Shown here one piece after another: positions 12,601 to 28,300 of a stretch of DNA of 64,000 nucleotides. Origin of the DNA: Xiphydria camelus (lineage: Eukaryota; Arthropoda; Insecta; Hymenoptera; Xiphydriidae); NCBI GenBank assembly GCA_963678675.1, contig OY783194.1, positions 27,878,278 through 27,942,277 of the forward strand, written 5' to 3'. Both the position numbers and the translations under genes were made by a program. Position 1 is the first letter of the stretch, and the number at the start of each line of letters is the position of its first letter. The notes below the pieces were generated by a model. It saw only the letters and a program-made list of their open reading frames with translations. It had not been told where the DNA came from and made no database searches.

Positions 12601-14756
12601 TCGATGACCTCTTGCGGGAAAAAAATTTCTTTATACACAAAATCAGCGTTATTTCATATTTCCTTTGAGATTTCGACCAAATAACCGTGTTTTTCGGAAT
12701 CAGCGTAAAAAAAATACATCGGATAGGGTGGTCGAGATTCCAATTCCGAAGATTTTCATTTTTCGAAAAAATTGACAATTTCTGTAAGGTCGGGACCTTA
12801 CAGAAAATGCGATTTTTCGCAAAAATCGAAATCTCTGGAATCGAATTCTCGACCATCCTATCTTATGTATTTTTTCGCGCTGATTACGAAAATGATAGAT
12901 ATATTGAGGAAATCTCAACGGAACACCGAGATATCGATGATTTCTTGCGGGAAAAATATTTTTTTTATACACAAAATCAGCGTTATTTCATATTTCCTTT
13001 GAGATTTCGACCAAATAACCGTGCTTTTCGGAATCAGCGTAAAAAAATACATCGGATAGGGTGGTCGAGATTCCAATTCCGAAGATTTTCATTTTTCGAA
13101 AAAATTGACAATTTCTGTAAGGTCGGGACCTTACAGAAAATGCGATTTTTCGCAAAAATCGAAATCTCTGGAATCGAATTCTCGACCATCCTATCTTATG
13201 TATTTTTTCGCGCTGATTACGAAAATGATAGATTTATTGAGGAAATCTCAACGGAACACCGAGATATCGATGATTTCTTGCGGGAAAAATATTTTTTTTA
13301 TACACAAAATCAGCGTTATTTCATATTTCCTTTGAGATTTCGACCAAATAACCGTGCTTTTCGGAATCAGCGTAAAAAAATACATCGGATAGGGTGGTCG
13401 AGATTCCAATTCCGAAGATTTTCATTTTTCGAAAAAATTGACAATTTCTGTAAGGTCGGGACCTTACAGAAAATGCGATTTTTCGCAAAAATCGAAATCT
13501 CTGGAATCGAATTCTCGACCATCCTATCTTATGTATTTTTTCGCGCTGATTACGAAAATGATAGATTTATTGAGGAAATCTCAACGGAACACCGAGATAT
13601 CGATGATTTCTTGCGGGAAAAATATTTTTTTTATACACAAAATCAGCGTTATTTCATATTTCCTTTGAGATTTCGACCAAATAACCGTGCTTTTCGGAAT
13701 CATCGTAAAAAAATACATCGGATAGGGTGGTCGAGATTCCAATTCCGAAGATTTTCATTTTTCGAAAAAATTGACAATTTCTGTAAGGTCGGGACCTTAC
13801 AGAAAATGCGATTTTTCGCAAAAATCGAAATCTCTGGAATCGAATTCTCGACCATCCTATCTTATGTATTTTTTCGCGCTGATTACGAAAATGATAGATT
13901 TATTGAGGAAATCTCAACGGAACACCGAGATATCGATGATTTCTTGCGGAAAAAATATTTTTTTTTATACACAAAATCAGCGTTATTTCATATTTCCTTT
14001 GAGATTTCGACCAAATAACCGTGTTTTTCGGAATCAGCGTAAAAAAATACATCGGATAGGGTGGTCGAGATTCCAATTCCGAAGATTTTCATTTTTCGAA
14101 AAAATTGACAATTTCTGTAAGGTCGGGACCTTACAGAAAATGCGATTTTTCGCAAAAATCGAAATCTCTGGAATCGAATTCTCGACCATCCTATCTTATG
14201 TATTTTTTCGCGCTGATTACGAAAATGATAGATTTATTGAGGAAATCTCAACGGAACACCGAGATATCGATGATTTCTTGCGGAAAAAATATTTTCTTTA
14301 TACACAAAATCAGCGTTATTTCATATTTCCTTTGAGATTTCGACCAAATAACCGTGCTTTTCGGAATCAGCGTAAAAAAATACATCGGATAGGGTGGTCG
14401 AGATTCCAATTCCGAAGATTTTCATTTTTCGAAAAAATTGACAATTTCTGTAAGGTCGGGACCTTACAGAAAATGCGATTTTTCGCAAAAATCGAAATCT
14501 CTGGAATCGAATTCTCGACCATCCTATCTTACGTATTTTTTCGCGCTGATTACGAAAATGATAGATTTATTGAGGAAATCTCAACGGAACACCGAGATAT
14601 CGATGATTTCTTGCGGGAAAAATATTTTTTTTATACACAAAATCAGCGTTATTTCATATTTCCTTTGAGATTTCGACCAAATAACCGTGCTTTTCGGAAT
14701 CAGCGTAAAAAAATACATCGGATAGGGTGGTCGAGATTCCAATTCCGAAGATTTTC
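3690..14756. repeat. Pair of about 5-kb segments related at a 5,996-bp offset (18 monomers)
   Basis: The order of monomer types from about 3,690 to 8,760 is the same as from about 9,686 to 14,756, including both gaatcaTcg/+1-tail copies and the CCTC monomer. In the stretches I could compare by reading-frame translation, 4,111-6,672 and 10,107-12,668 translate identically over 853 residues, and 6,691-8,022 and 12,687-14,018 over 443. This 18-monomer offset overlaps the 7-mer duplication, so the higher-order structure is nested. Confidence 0.8.
6443..11106. repeat. Tandem duplication of a 7-monomer unit (2,332 bp)
   Basis: Units 6,443-8,774 and 8,775-11,106 have the same series of seven monomer types, beginning with a CCTC monomer and including one copy with gaatcaTcg plus a 1-bp longer tail. 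The extra base explains 2,332 = 7 x 333 + 1. The match extends about one monomer to the left. After the second unit the order diverges. Confidence 0.8.
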
Positions 14757-17700
14757 ATTTTTCGAAAAAATTGACAATTTCTGTAAGGTCGGGACCTTAC
14801 AGAAAATGCGATTTTTCGCAAAAATCGAAATCTCTGGAATCGAATTCTCGACCATCCTATCTTATGTATTTTTTCGCGCTGATTACGAAAATGATAGATT
14901 TATTGAGGAAATCTCAACGGAACACCGAGATATCGATGATTTCTTGCGGAAAAAATATTTTCTTTATACACAAAATCAGCGTTATTTCATATTTCCTTTG
15001 AGATTTCGACCAAATAACCGTGCTTTTCGGAATCAGCGTAAAAAAATACATCGGATAGGGTGGTCGAGATTCCAATTCCGAAGATTTTCATTTTTCGAAA
15101 AAATTGACAATTTCTGTAAGGTCGGGACCTTACAGAAAATGCGATTTTTCGCAAAAATCGAAATCTCTGGAATCGAATTCTCGACCATCCTATCTTACGT
15201 ATTTTTTCGCGCTGATTACGAAAATGATAGATTTATTGAGGAAATCTCAACGGAACACCGAGATATCGATGATTTCTTGCGGGAAAAATATTTTTTTTAT
15301 ACACAAAATCAGCGTTATTTCATATTTCCTTTGAGATTTCGACCAAATAACCGTGCTTTTCGGAATCAGCGTAAAAAAATACATCGGATAGGGTGGTCGA
15401 GATTCCAATTCCGAAGATTTTCATTTTTCGAAAAAATTGACAATTTCTGTAAGGTCGGGACCTTACAGAAAATGCGATTTTTCGCAAAAATCGAAATCTC
15501 TGGAATCGAATTCTCGACCATCCTATCTTACGTATTTTTTCGCGCTGATTACGAAAATGATAGATTTATTGAGGAAATCTCAACGGAACACCGAGATATC
15601 GATGATTTCTTGCGGAAAAAATATTTTTTTTTATACACAAAATCAGCGTTATTTCATATTTCCTTTGAGATTTCGACCAAATAACCGTGTTTTTCGGAAT
15701 CAGCGTAAAAAAATACATCGGATAGGGTGGTCGAGATTCCAATTCCGAAGATTTTCATTTTTCGAAAAAATTGACAATTTCTGTAAGGTCGGGACCTTAC
15801 AGAAAATGCGATTTTTCGCAAAAATCGAAATCTCTGGAATCGAATTCTCGACCATCCTATCTTATGTATTTTTTCGCGCTGATTACGAAAATGATAGATA
15901 TATTGAGGAAATCTCAACGGAACACCGAGATATCGATGATTTCTTGCGGGAAAAATATTTTTTTTATACACAAAATCAGCGTTATTTCATATTTCCTTTG
16001 AGATTTCGACCAAATAACCGTGCTTTTCGGAATCAGCGTAAAAAAATACATCGGATAGGGTGGTCGAGATTCCAATTCCGAAGATTTTCATTTTTCGAAA
16101 AAATTGACAATTTCTGTAAGGTCGGGACCTTACAGAAAATGCGATTTTTCGCAAAAATCGAAATCTCTGGAATCGAATTCTCGACCATCCTATCTTATGT
16201 ATTTTTTCGCGCTGATTACGAAAATGATAGATTTATTGAGGAAATCTCAACGGAACACCGAGATATCGATGATTTCTTGCGGGAAAAATATTTTTTTTAT
16301 ACACAAAATCAGCGTTATTTCATATTTCCTTTGAGATTTCGACCAAATAACCGTGCTTTTCGGAATCATCGTAAAAAAATACATCGGATAGGGTGGTCGA
16401 GATTCCAATTCCGAAGATTTTCATTTTTCGAAAAAATTGACAATTTCTGTAAGGTCGGGACCTTACAGAAAATGCGATTTTTCGCAAAAATCGAAATCTC
16501 TGGAATCGAATTCTCGACCATCCTATCTTATGTATTTTTTCGCGCTGATTACGAAAATGATAGATTTATTGAGGAAATCTCAACGGAACACCGAGATATC
16601 GATGATTTCTTGCGGAAAAAATATTTTTTTTTATACACAAAATCAGCGTTATTTCATATTTCCTTTGAGATTTCGACCAAATAACCGTGTTTTTCGGAAT
16701 CAGCGTAAAAAAATACATCGGATAGGGTGGTCGAGATTCCAATTCCGAAGATTTTCATTTTTCGAAAAAATTGACAATTTCTGTAAGGTCGGGACCTTAC
16801 AGAAAATGCGATTTTTCGCAAAAATCGAAATCTCTGGAATCGAATTCTCGACCATCCTATCTTATGTATTTTTTCGCGCTGATTACGAAAATGATAGATT
16901 TATTGAGGAAATCTCAACGGAACACCGAGATATCGATGATTTCTTGCGGAAAAAATATTTTCTTTATACACAAAATCAGCGTTATTTCATATTTCCTTTG
17001 AGATTTCGACCAAATAACCGTGCTTTTCGGAATCAGCGTAAAAAAATACATCGGATAGGGTGGTCGAGATTCCAATTCCGAAGATTTTCATTTTTCGAAA
17101 AAATTGACAATTTCTGTAAGGTCGGGACCTTACAGAAAATGCGATTTTTCGCAAAAATCGAAATCTCTGGAATCGAATTCTCGACCATCCTATCTTACGT
17201 ATTTTTTCGCGCTGATTACGAAAATGATAGATTTATTGAGGAAATCTCAACGGAACACCGAGATATCGATGATTTCTTGCGGGAAAAATATTTTTTTTAT
17301 ACACAAAATCAGCGTTATTTCATATTTCCTTTGAGATTTCGACCAAATAACCGTGCTTTTCGGAATCAGCGTAAAAAAATACATCGGATAGGGTGGTCGA
17401 GATTCCAATTCCGAAGATTTTCATTTTTCGAAAAAATTGACAATTTCTGTAAGGTCGGGACCTTACAGAAAATGCGATTTTTCGCAAAAATCGAAATCTC
17501 TGGAATCGAATTCTCGACCATCCTATCTTATGTATTTTTTCGCGCTGATTACGAAAATGATAGATTTATTGAGGAAATCTCAACGGAACACCGAGATATC
17601 GATGATTTCTTGCGGAAAAAATATTTTCTTTATACACAAAATCAGCGTTATTTCATATTTCCTTTGAGATTTCGACCAAATAACCGTGCTTTTCGGAATC

Positions 17701-19332
17701 AGCGTAAAAAAATACATCGGATAGGGTGGTCGAGATTCCAATTCCGAAGATTTTCATTTTTCGAAAAAATTGACAATTTCTGTAAGGTCGGGACCTTACA
17801 GAAAATGCGATTTTTCGCAAAAATCGAAATCTCTGGAATCGAATTCTCGACCATCCTATCTTACGTATTTTTTCGCGCTGATTACGAAAATGATAGATTT
17901 ATTGAGGAAATCTCAACGGAACACCGAGATATCGATGATTTCTTGCGGGAAAAATATTTTTTTTATACACAAAATCAGCGTTATTTCATATTTCCTTTGA
18001 GATTTCGACCAAATAACCGTGCTTTTCGGAATCAGCGTAAAAAAATACATCGGATAGGGTGGTCGAGATTCCAATTCCGAAGATTTTCATTTTTCGAAAA
18101 AATTGACAATTTCTGTAAGGTCGGGACCTTACAGAAAATGCGATTTTTCGCAAAAATCGAAATCTCTGGAATCGAATTCTCGACCATCCTATCTTACGTA
18201 TTTTTTCGCGCTGATTACGAAAATGATAGATTTATTGAGGAAATCTCAACGGAACACCGAGATATCGATGATTTCTTGCGGGAAAAATATTTTTTTTATA
18301 CACAAAATCAGCGTTATTTCATATTTCCTTTGAGATTTCGACCAAATAACCGTGCTTTTCGGAATCAGCGTAAAAAAATACATCGGATAGGGTGGTCGAG
18401 ATTCCAATTCCGAAGATTTTCATTTTTCGAAAAAATTGACAATTTCTGTAAGGTCGGGACCTTACAGAAAATGCGATTTTTCGCAAAAATCGAAATCTCT
18501 GGAATCGAATTCTCGACCATCCTATCTTACGTATTTTTTCGCGCTGATTACGAAAATGATAGATTTATTGAGGAAATCTCAACGGAACACCGAGATATCG
18601 ATGATTTCTTGCGGAAAAAATATTTTTTTTTATACACAAAATCAGCGTTATTTCATATTTCCTTTGAGATTTCGACCAAATAACCGTGTTTTTCGGAATC
18701 AGCGTAAAAAAATACATCGGATAGGGTGGTCGAGATTCCAATTCCGAAGATTTTCATTTTTCGAAAAAATTGACAATTTCTGTAAGGTCGGGACCTTACA
18801 GAAAATGCGATTTTTCGCAAAAATCGAAATCTCTGGAATCGAATTCTCGACCATCCTATCTTATGTATTTTTTCGCGCTGATTACGAAAATGATAGATAT
18901 ATTGAGGAAATCTCAACGGAACACCGAGATATCGATGATTTCTTGCGGGAAAAATATTTTTTTTATACACAAAATCAGCGTTATTTCATATTTCCTTTGA
19001 GATTTCGACCAAATAACCGTGCTTTTCGGAATCAGCGTAAAAAAATACATCGGATAGGGTGGTCGAGATTCCAATTCCGAAGATTTTCATTTTTCGAAAA
19101 AATTGACAATTTCTGTAAGGTCGGGACCTTACAGAAAATGCGATTTTTCGCAAAAATCGAAATCTCTGGAATCGAATTCTCGACCATCCTATCTTACGTA
19201 TTTTTTCGCGCTGATTACGAAAATGATAGATTTATTGAGGAAATCTCAACGGAACACCGAGATATCGATGATTTCTTGCGGGAAAAATATTTTTTTTATA
19301 CACAAAATCAGCGTTATTTCATATTTCCTTTG
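14105..19332. repeat. Irregular 8-/9-monomer higher-order units
   Basis: The series starting at 14,105 is repeated from 16,771 (offset 2,666 bp, eight monomers plus two 1-bp insertions). The second series then gains one extra monomer (cttaC, gggAAAAATAT8 tail) before the +1-tail copy at about 18,610. Monomer counts therefore differ between adjacent units, as expected from unequal exchange. Confidence 0.65.
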
Positions 19333-22300
19333 AGATTTCGACCAAATAACCGTGCTTTTCGGAATCAGCGTAAAAAAATACATCGGATAGGGTGGTCGAG
19401 ATTCCAATTCCGAAGATTTTCATTTTTCGAAAAAATTGACAATTTCTGTAAGGTCGGGACCTTACAGAAAATGCGATTTTTCGCAAAAATCGAAATCTCT
19501 GGAATCGAATTCTCGACCATCCTATCTTATGTATTTTTTCGCGCTGATTACGAAAATGATAGATTTATTGAGGAAATCTCAACGGAACACCGAGATATCG
19601 ATGATTTCTTGCGGAAAAAATATTTTCTTTATACACAAAATCAGCGTTATTTCATATTTCCTTTGAGATTTCGACCAAATAACCGTGCTTTTCGGAATCA
19701 GCGTAAAAAAATACATCGGATAGGGTGGTCGAGATTCCAATTCCGAAGATTTTCATTTTTCGAAAAAATTGACAATTTCTGTAAGGTCGGGACCTTACAG
19801 AAAATGCGATTTTTCGCAAAAATCGAAATCTCTGGAATCGAATTCTCGACCATCCTATCTTACGTATTTTTTCGCGCTGATTACGAAAATGATAGATTTA
19901 TTGAGGAAATCTCAACGGAACACCGAGATATCGATGATTTCTTGCGGGAAAAATATTTTTTTTATACACAAAATCAGCGTTATTTCATATTTCCTTTGAG
20001 ATTTCGACCAAATAACCGTGCTTTTCGGAATCAGCGTAAAAAAATACATCGGATAGGGTGGTCGAGATTCCAATTCCGAAGATTTTCATTTTTCGAAAAA
20101 ATTGACAATTTCTGTAAGGTCGGGACCTTACAGAAAATGCGATTTTTCGCAAAAATCGAAATCTCTGGAATCGAATTCTCGACCATCCTATCTTACGTAT
20201 TTTTTCGCGCTGATTACGAAAATGATAGATTTATTGAGGAAATCTCAACGGAACACCGAGATATCGATGATTTCTTGCGGAAAAAATATTTTTTTTTATA
20301 CACAAAATCAGCGTTATTTCATATTTCCTTTGAGATTTCGACCAAATAACCGTGTTTTTCGGAATCAGCGTAAAAAAATACATCGGATAGGGTGGTCGAG
20401 ATTCCAATTCCGAAGATTTTCATTTTTCGAAAAAATTGACAATTTCTGTAAGGTCGGGACCTTACAGAAAATGCGATTTTTCGCAAAAATCGAAATCTCT
20501 GGAATCGAATTCTCGACCATCCTATCTTATGTATTTTTTCGCGCTGATTACGAAAATGATAGATATATTGAGGAAATCTCAACGGAACACCGAGATATCG
20601 ATGATTTCTTGCGGGAAAAATATTTTTTTTATACACAAAATCAGCGTTATTTCATATTTCCTTTGAGATTTCGACCAAATAACCGTGCTTTTCGGAATCA
20701 GCGTAAAAAAATACATCGGATAGGGTGGTCGAGATTCCAATTCCGAAGATTTTCATTTTTCGAAAAAATTGACAATTTCTGTAAGGTCGGGACCTTACAG
20801 AAAATGCGATTTTTCGCAAAAATCGAAATCTCTGGAATCGAATTCTCGACCATCCTATCTTATGTATTTTTTCGCGCTGATTACGAAAATGATAGATTTA
20901 TTGAGGAAATCTCAACGGAACACCGAGATATCGATGATTTCTTGCGGAAAAAATATTTTCTTTATACACAAAATCAGCGTTATTTCATATTTCCTTTGAG
21001 ATTTCGACCAAATAACCGTGCTTTTCGGAATCAGCGTAAAAAAATACATCGGATAGGGTGGTCGAGATTCCAATTCCGAAGATTTTCATTTTTCGAAAAA
21101 ATTGACAATTTCTGTAAGGTCGGGACCTTACAGAAAATGCGATTTTTCGCAAAAATCGAAATCTCTGGAATCGAATTCTCGACCATCCTATCTTATGTAT
21201 TTTTTCGCGCTGATTACGAAAATGATAGATTTATTGAGGAAATCTCAACGGAACACCGAGATATCGATGATTTCTTGCGGGAAAAATATTTTTTTTATAC
21301 ACAAAATCAGCGTTATTTCATATTTCCTTTGAGATTTCGACCAAATAACCGTGCTTTTCGGAATCAGCGTAAAAAAATACATCGGATAGGGTGGTCGAGA
21401 TTCCAATTCCGAAGATTTTCATTTTTCGAAAAAATTGACAATTTCTGTAAGGTCGGGACCTTACAGAAAATGCGATTTTTCGCAAAAATCGAAATCTCTG
21501 GAATCGAATTCTCGACCATCCTATCTTATGTATTTTTTCGCGCTGATTACGAAAATGATAGATTTATTGAGGAAATCTCAACGGAACACCGAGATATCGA
21601 TGATTTCTTGCGGAAAAAATATTTTTTTTTATACACAAAATCAGCGTTATTTCATATTTCCTTTGAGATTTCGACCAAATAACCGTGTTTTTCGGAATCA
21701 GCGTAAAAAAATACATCGGATAGGGTGGTCGAGATTCCAATTCCGAAGATTTTCATTTTTCGAAAAAATTGACAATTTCTGTAAGGTCGGGACCTTACAG
21801 AAAATGCGATTTTTCGCAAAAATCGAAATCTCTGGAATCGAATTCTCGACCATCCTATCTTATGTATTTTTTCGCGCTGATTACGAAAATGATAGATTTA
21901 TTGAGGAAATCTCAACGGAACACCGAGATATCGATGATTTCTTGCGGGAAAAATATTTTTTTTATACACAAAATCAGCGTTATTTCATATTTCCTTTGAG
22001 ATTTCGACCAAATAACCGTGCTTTTCGGAATCATCGTAAAAAAATACATCGGATAGGGTGGTCGAGATTCCAATTCCGAAGATTTTCATTTTTCGAAAAA
22101 ATTGACAATTTCTGTAAGGTCGGGACCTTACAGAAAATGCGATTTTTCGCAAAAATCGAAATCTCTGGAATCGAATTCTCGACCATCCTATCTTATGTAT
22201 TTTTTCGCGCTGATTACGAAAATGATAGATTTATTGAGGAAATCTCAACGGAACACCGAGATATCGATGATTTCTTGCGGAAAAAATATTTTTTTTTATA

Positions 22301-25300
22301 CACAAAATCAGCGTTATTTCATATTTCCTTTGAGATTTCGACCAAATAACCGTGTTTTTCGGAATCAGCGTAAAAAAATACATCGGATAGGGTGGTCGAG
22401 ATTCCAATTCCGAAGATTTTCATTTTTCGAAAAAATTGACAATTTCTGTAAGGTCGGGACCTTACAGAAAATGCGATTTTTCGCAAAAATCGAAATCTCT
22501 GGAATCGAATTCTCGACCATCCTATCTTATGTATTTTTTCGCGCTGATTACGAAAATGATAGATTTATTGAGGAAATCTCAACGGAACACCGAGATATCG
22601 ATGATTTCTTGCGGAAAAAATATTTTCTTTATACACAAAATCAGCGTTATTTCATATTTCCTTTGAGATTTCGACCAAATAACCGTGCTTTTCGGAATCA
22701 GCGTAAAAAAATACATCGGATAGGGTGGTCGAGATTCCAATTCCGAAGATTTTCATTTTTCGAAAAAATTGACAATTTCTGTAAGGTCGGGACCTTACAG
22801 AAAATGCGATTTTTCGCAAAAATCGAAATCTCTGGAATCGAATTCTCGACCATCCTATCTTACGTATTTTTTCGCGCTGATTACGAAAATGATAGATTTA
22901 TTGAGGAAATCTCAACGGAACACCGAGATATCGATGATTTCTTGCGGGAAAAATATTTTTTTTATACACAAAATCAGCGTTATTTCATATTTCCTTTGAG
23001 ATTTCGACCAAATAACCGTGCTTTTCGGAATCAGCGTAAAAAAATACATCGGATAGGGTGGTCGAGATTCCAATTCCGAAGATTTTCATTTTTCGAAAAA
23101 ATTGACAATTTCTGTAAGGTCGGGACCTTACAGAAAATGCGATTTTTCGCAAAAATCGAAATCTCTGGAATCGAATTCTCGACCATCCTATCTTACGTAT
23201 TTTTTCGCGCTGATTACGAAAATGATAGATTTATTGAGGAAATCTCAACGGAACACCGAGATATCGATGATTTCTTGCGGGAAAAATATTTTTTTTATAC
23301 ACAAAATCAGCGTTATTTCATATTTCCTTTGAGATTTCGACCAAATAACCGTGCTTTTCGGAATCAGCGTAAAAAAATACATCGGATAGGGTGGTCGAGA
23401 TTCCAATTCCGAAGATTTTCATTTTTCGAAAAAATTGACAATTTCTGTAAGGTCGGGACCTTACAGAAAATGCGATTTTTCGCAAAAATCGAAATCTCTG
23501 GAATCGAATTCTCGACCATCCTATCTTACGTATTTTTTCGCGCTGATTACGAAAATGATAGATTTATTGAGGAAATCTCAACGGAACACCGAGATATCGA
23601 TGATTTCTTGCGGGAAAAATATTTTTTTTATACACAAAATCAGCGTTATTTCATATTTCCTTTGAGATTTCGACCAAATAACCGTGCTTTTCGGAATCAG
23701 CGTAAAAAAATACATCGGATAGGGTGGTCGAGATTCCAATTCCGAAGATTTTCATTTTTCGAAAAAATTGACAATTTCTGTAAGGTCGGGACCTTACAGA
23801 AAATGCGATTTTTCGCAAAAATCGAAATCTCTGGAATCGAATTCTCGACCATCCTATCTTATGTATTTTTTCGCGCTGATTACGAAAATGATAGATTTAT
23901 TGAGGAAATCTCAACGGAACACCGAGATATCGATGATTTCTTGCGGGAAAAATATTTTTTTTATACACAAAATCAGCGTTATTTCATATTTCCTTTGAGA
24001 TTTCGACCAAATAACCGTGCTTTTCGGAATCAGCGTAAAAAAATACATCGGATAGGGTGGTCGAGATTCCAATTCCGAAGATTTTCATTTTTCGAAAAAA
24101 TTGACAATTTCTGTAAGGTCGGGACCTTACAGAAAATGCGATTTTTCGCAAAAATCGAAATCTCTGGAATCGAATTCTCGACCATCCTATCTTACGTATT
24201 TTTTCGCGCTGATTACGAAAATGATAGATTTATTGAGGAAATCTCAACGGAACACCGAGATATCGATGATTTCTTGCGGGAAAAATATTTTTTTTATACA
24301 CAAAATCAGCGTTATTTCATATTTCCTTTGAGATTTCGACCAAATAACCGTGCTTTTCGGAATCAGCGTAAAAAAATACATCGGATAGGGTGGTCGAGAT
24401 TCCAATTCCGAAGATTTTCATTTTTCGAAAAAATTGACAATTTCTGTAAGGTCGGGACCTTACAGAAAATGCGATTTTTCGCAAAAATCGAAATCTCTGG
24501 AATCGAATTCTCGACCATCCTATCTTATGTATTTTTTCGCGCTGATTACGAAAATGATAGATTTATTGAGGAAATCTCAACGGAACACCGAGATATCGAT
24601 GATTTCTTGCGGGAAAAATATTTTTTTTATACACAAAATCAGCGTTATTTCATATTTCCTTTGAGATTTCGACCAAATAACCGTGCTTTTCGGAATCAGC
24701 GTAAAAAAATACATCGGATAGGGTGGTCGAGATTCCAATTCCGAAGATTTTCATTTTTCGAAAAAATTGACAATTTCTGTAAGGTCGGGACCTTACAGAA
24801 AATGCGATTTTTCGCAAAAATCGAAATCTCTGGAATCGAATTCTCGACCATCCTATCTTATGTATTTTTTCGCGCTGATTACGAAAATGATAGATTTATT
24901 GAGGAAATCTCAACGGAACACCGAGATATCGATGATTTCTTGCGGAAAAAATATTTTTTTTTATACACAAAATCAGCGTTATTTCATATTTCCTTTGAGA
25001 TTTCGACCAAATAACCGTGTTTTTCGGAATCAGCGTAAAAAAATACATCGGATAGGGTGGTCGAGATTCCAATTCCGAAGATTTTCATTTTTCGAAAAAA
25101 TTGACAATTTCTGTAAGGTCGGGACCTTACAGAAAATGCGATTTTTCGCAAAAATCGAAATCTCTGGAATCGAATTCTCGACCATCCTATCTTATGTATT
25201 TTTTCGCGCTGATTACGAAAATGATAGATTTATTGAGGAAATCTCAACGGAACACCGAGATATCGATGATTTCTTGCGGGAAAAAAAATTTCTTTATACA

Positions 25301-28300
25301 CAAAATCAGCGTTATTTCATATTTCCTTTGAGATTTCGACCAAATAACCGTGCTTTTCGGAATCAGCGTAAAAAAATACATCGGATAGGGTGGTCGAGAT
25401 TCCAATTCCGAAGATTTTCATTTTTCGAAAAAATTGACAATTTCTGTAAGGTCGGGACCTTACAGAAAATGCGATTTTTCGCAAAAATCGAAATCTCTGG
25501 AATCGAATTCTCGACCATCCTATCTTATGTATTTTTTCGCGCTGATTACGAAAATGATAGATTTATTGAGGAAATCTCAACGGAACACCGAGATATCGAT
25601 GATTTCTTGCGGAAAAAATATTTTCTTTATACACAAAATCAGCGTTATTTCATATTTCCTTTGAGATTTCGACCAAATAACCGTGCTTTTCGGAATCAGC
25701 GTAAAAAAATACATCGGATAGGGTGGTCGAGATTCCAATTCCGAAGATTTTCATTTTTCGAAAAAATTGACAATTTCTGTAAGGTCGGGACCTTACAGAA
25801 AATGCGATTTTTCGCAAAAATCGAAATCTCTGGAATCGAATTCTCGACCATCCTATCTTACGTATTTTTTCGCGCTGATTACGAAAATGATAGATTTATT
25901 GAGGAAATCTCAACGGAACACCAAGATATCGATGATTTCTTGCGGGAAAAATATTTTTTTTATACACAAAATCAGCGTTATTTCATATTTCCTTTGAGAT
26001 TTCGACCAAATAACCGTGCTTTTCGGAATCAGCGTAAAAAAATACATCGGATAGGGTGGTCGAGATTCCAATTCCGAAGATTTTCATTTTTCGAAAAAAT
26101 TGACAATTTCTGTAAGGTCGGGACCTTACAGAAAATGCGATTTTTCGCAAAAATCGAAATCTCTGGAATCGAATTCTCGACCATCCTATCTTACGTATTT
26201 TTTCGCGCTGATTACGAAAATGATAGATTTATTGAGGAAATCTCAACGGAACACCGAGATATCGATGATTTCTTGCGGAAAAAATATTTTTTTTTATACA
26301 CAAAATCAGCGTTATTTCATATTTCCTTTGAGATTTCGACCAAATAACCGTGTTTTTCGGAATCAGCGTAAAAAAATACATCGGATAGGGTGGTCGAGAT
26401 TCCAATTCCGAAGATTTTCATTTTTCGAAAAAATTGACAATTTCTGTAAGGTCGGGACCTTACAGAAAATGCGATTTTTCGCAAAAATCGAAATCTCTGG
26501 AATCGAATTCTCGACCATCCTATCTTATGTATTTTTTCGCGCTGATTACGAAAATGATAGATATATTGAGGAAATCTCAACGGAACACCGAGATATCGAT
26601 GATTTCTTGCGGGAAAAATATTTTTTTTATACACAAAATCAGCGTTATTTCATATTTCCTTTGAGATTTCGACCAAATAACCGTGCTTTTCGGAATCAGC
26701 GTAAAAAAATACATCGGATAGGGTGGTCGAGATTCCAATTCCGAAGATTTTCATTTTTCGAAAAAATTGACAATTTCTGTAAGGTCGGGACCTTACAGAA
26801 AATGCGATTTTTCGCAAAAATCGAAATCTCTGGAATCGAATTCTCGACCATCCTATCTTACGTATTTTTTCGCGCTGATTACGAAAATGATAGATTTATT
26901 GAGGAAATCTCAACGGAACACCGAGATATCGATGATTTCTTGCGGGAAAAATATTTTTTTTATACACAAAATCAGCGTTATTTCATATTTCCTTTGAGAT
27001 TTCGACCAAATAACCGTGCTTTTCGGAATCAGCGTAAAAAAATACATCGGATAGGGTGGTCGAGATTCCAATTCCGAAGATTTTCATTTTTCGAAAAAAT
27101 TGACAATTTCTGTAAGGTCGGGACCTTACAGAAAATGCGATTTTTCGCAAAAATCGAAATCTCTGGAATCGAATTCTCGACCATCCTATCTTACGTATTT
27201 TTTCGCGCTGATTACGAAAATGATAGATTTATTGAGGAAATCTCAACGGAACACCGAGATATCGATGATTTCTTGCGGGAAAAATATTTTTTTTATACAC
27301 AAAATCAGCGTTATTTCATATTTCCTTTGAGATTTCGACCAAATAACCGTGCTTTTCGGAATCAGCGTAAAAAAATACATCGGATAGGGTGGTCGAGATT
27401 CCAATTCCGAAGATTTTCATTTTTCGAAAAAATTGACAATTTCTGTAAGGTCGGGACCTTACAGAAAATGCGATTTTTCGCAAAAATCGAAATCTCTGGA
27501 ATCGAATTCTCGACCATCCTATCTTACGTATTTTTTCGCGCTGATTACGAAAATGATAGATTTATTGAGGAAATCTCAACGGAACACCGAGATATCGATG
27601 ATTTCTTGCGGAAAAAATATTTTTTTTTATACACAAAATCAGCGTTATTTCATATTTCCTTTGAGATTTCGACCAAATAACCGTGTTTTTCGGAATCAGC
27701 GTAAAAAAATACATCGGATAGGGTGGTCGAGATTCCAATTCCGAAGATTTTCATTTTTCGAAAAAATTGACAATTTCTGTAAGGTCGGGACCTTACAGAA
27801 AATGCGATTTTTCGCAAAAATCGAAATCTCTGGAATCGAATTCTCGACCATCCTATCTTATGTATTTTTTCGCGCTGATTACGAAAATGATAGATATATT
27901 GAGGAAATCTCAACGGAACACCGAGATATCGATGATTTCTTGCGGGAAAAATATTTTTTTTATACACAAAATCAGCGTTATTTCATATTTCCTTTGAGAT
28001 TTCGACCAAATAACCGTGCTTTTCGGAATCAGCGTAAAAAAATACATCGGATAGGGTGGTCGAGATTCCAATTCCGAAGATTTTCATTTTTCGAAAAAAT
28101 TGACAATTTCTGTAAGGTCGGGACCTTACAGAAAATGCGATTTTTCGCAAAAATCGAAATCTCTGGAATCGAATTCTCGACCATCCTATCTTATGTATTT
28201 TTTCGCGCTGATTACGAAAATGATAGATTTATTGAGGAAATCTCAACGGAACACCGAGATATCGATGATTTCTTGCGGAAAAAATATTTTCTTTATACAC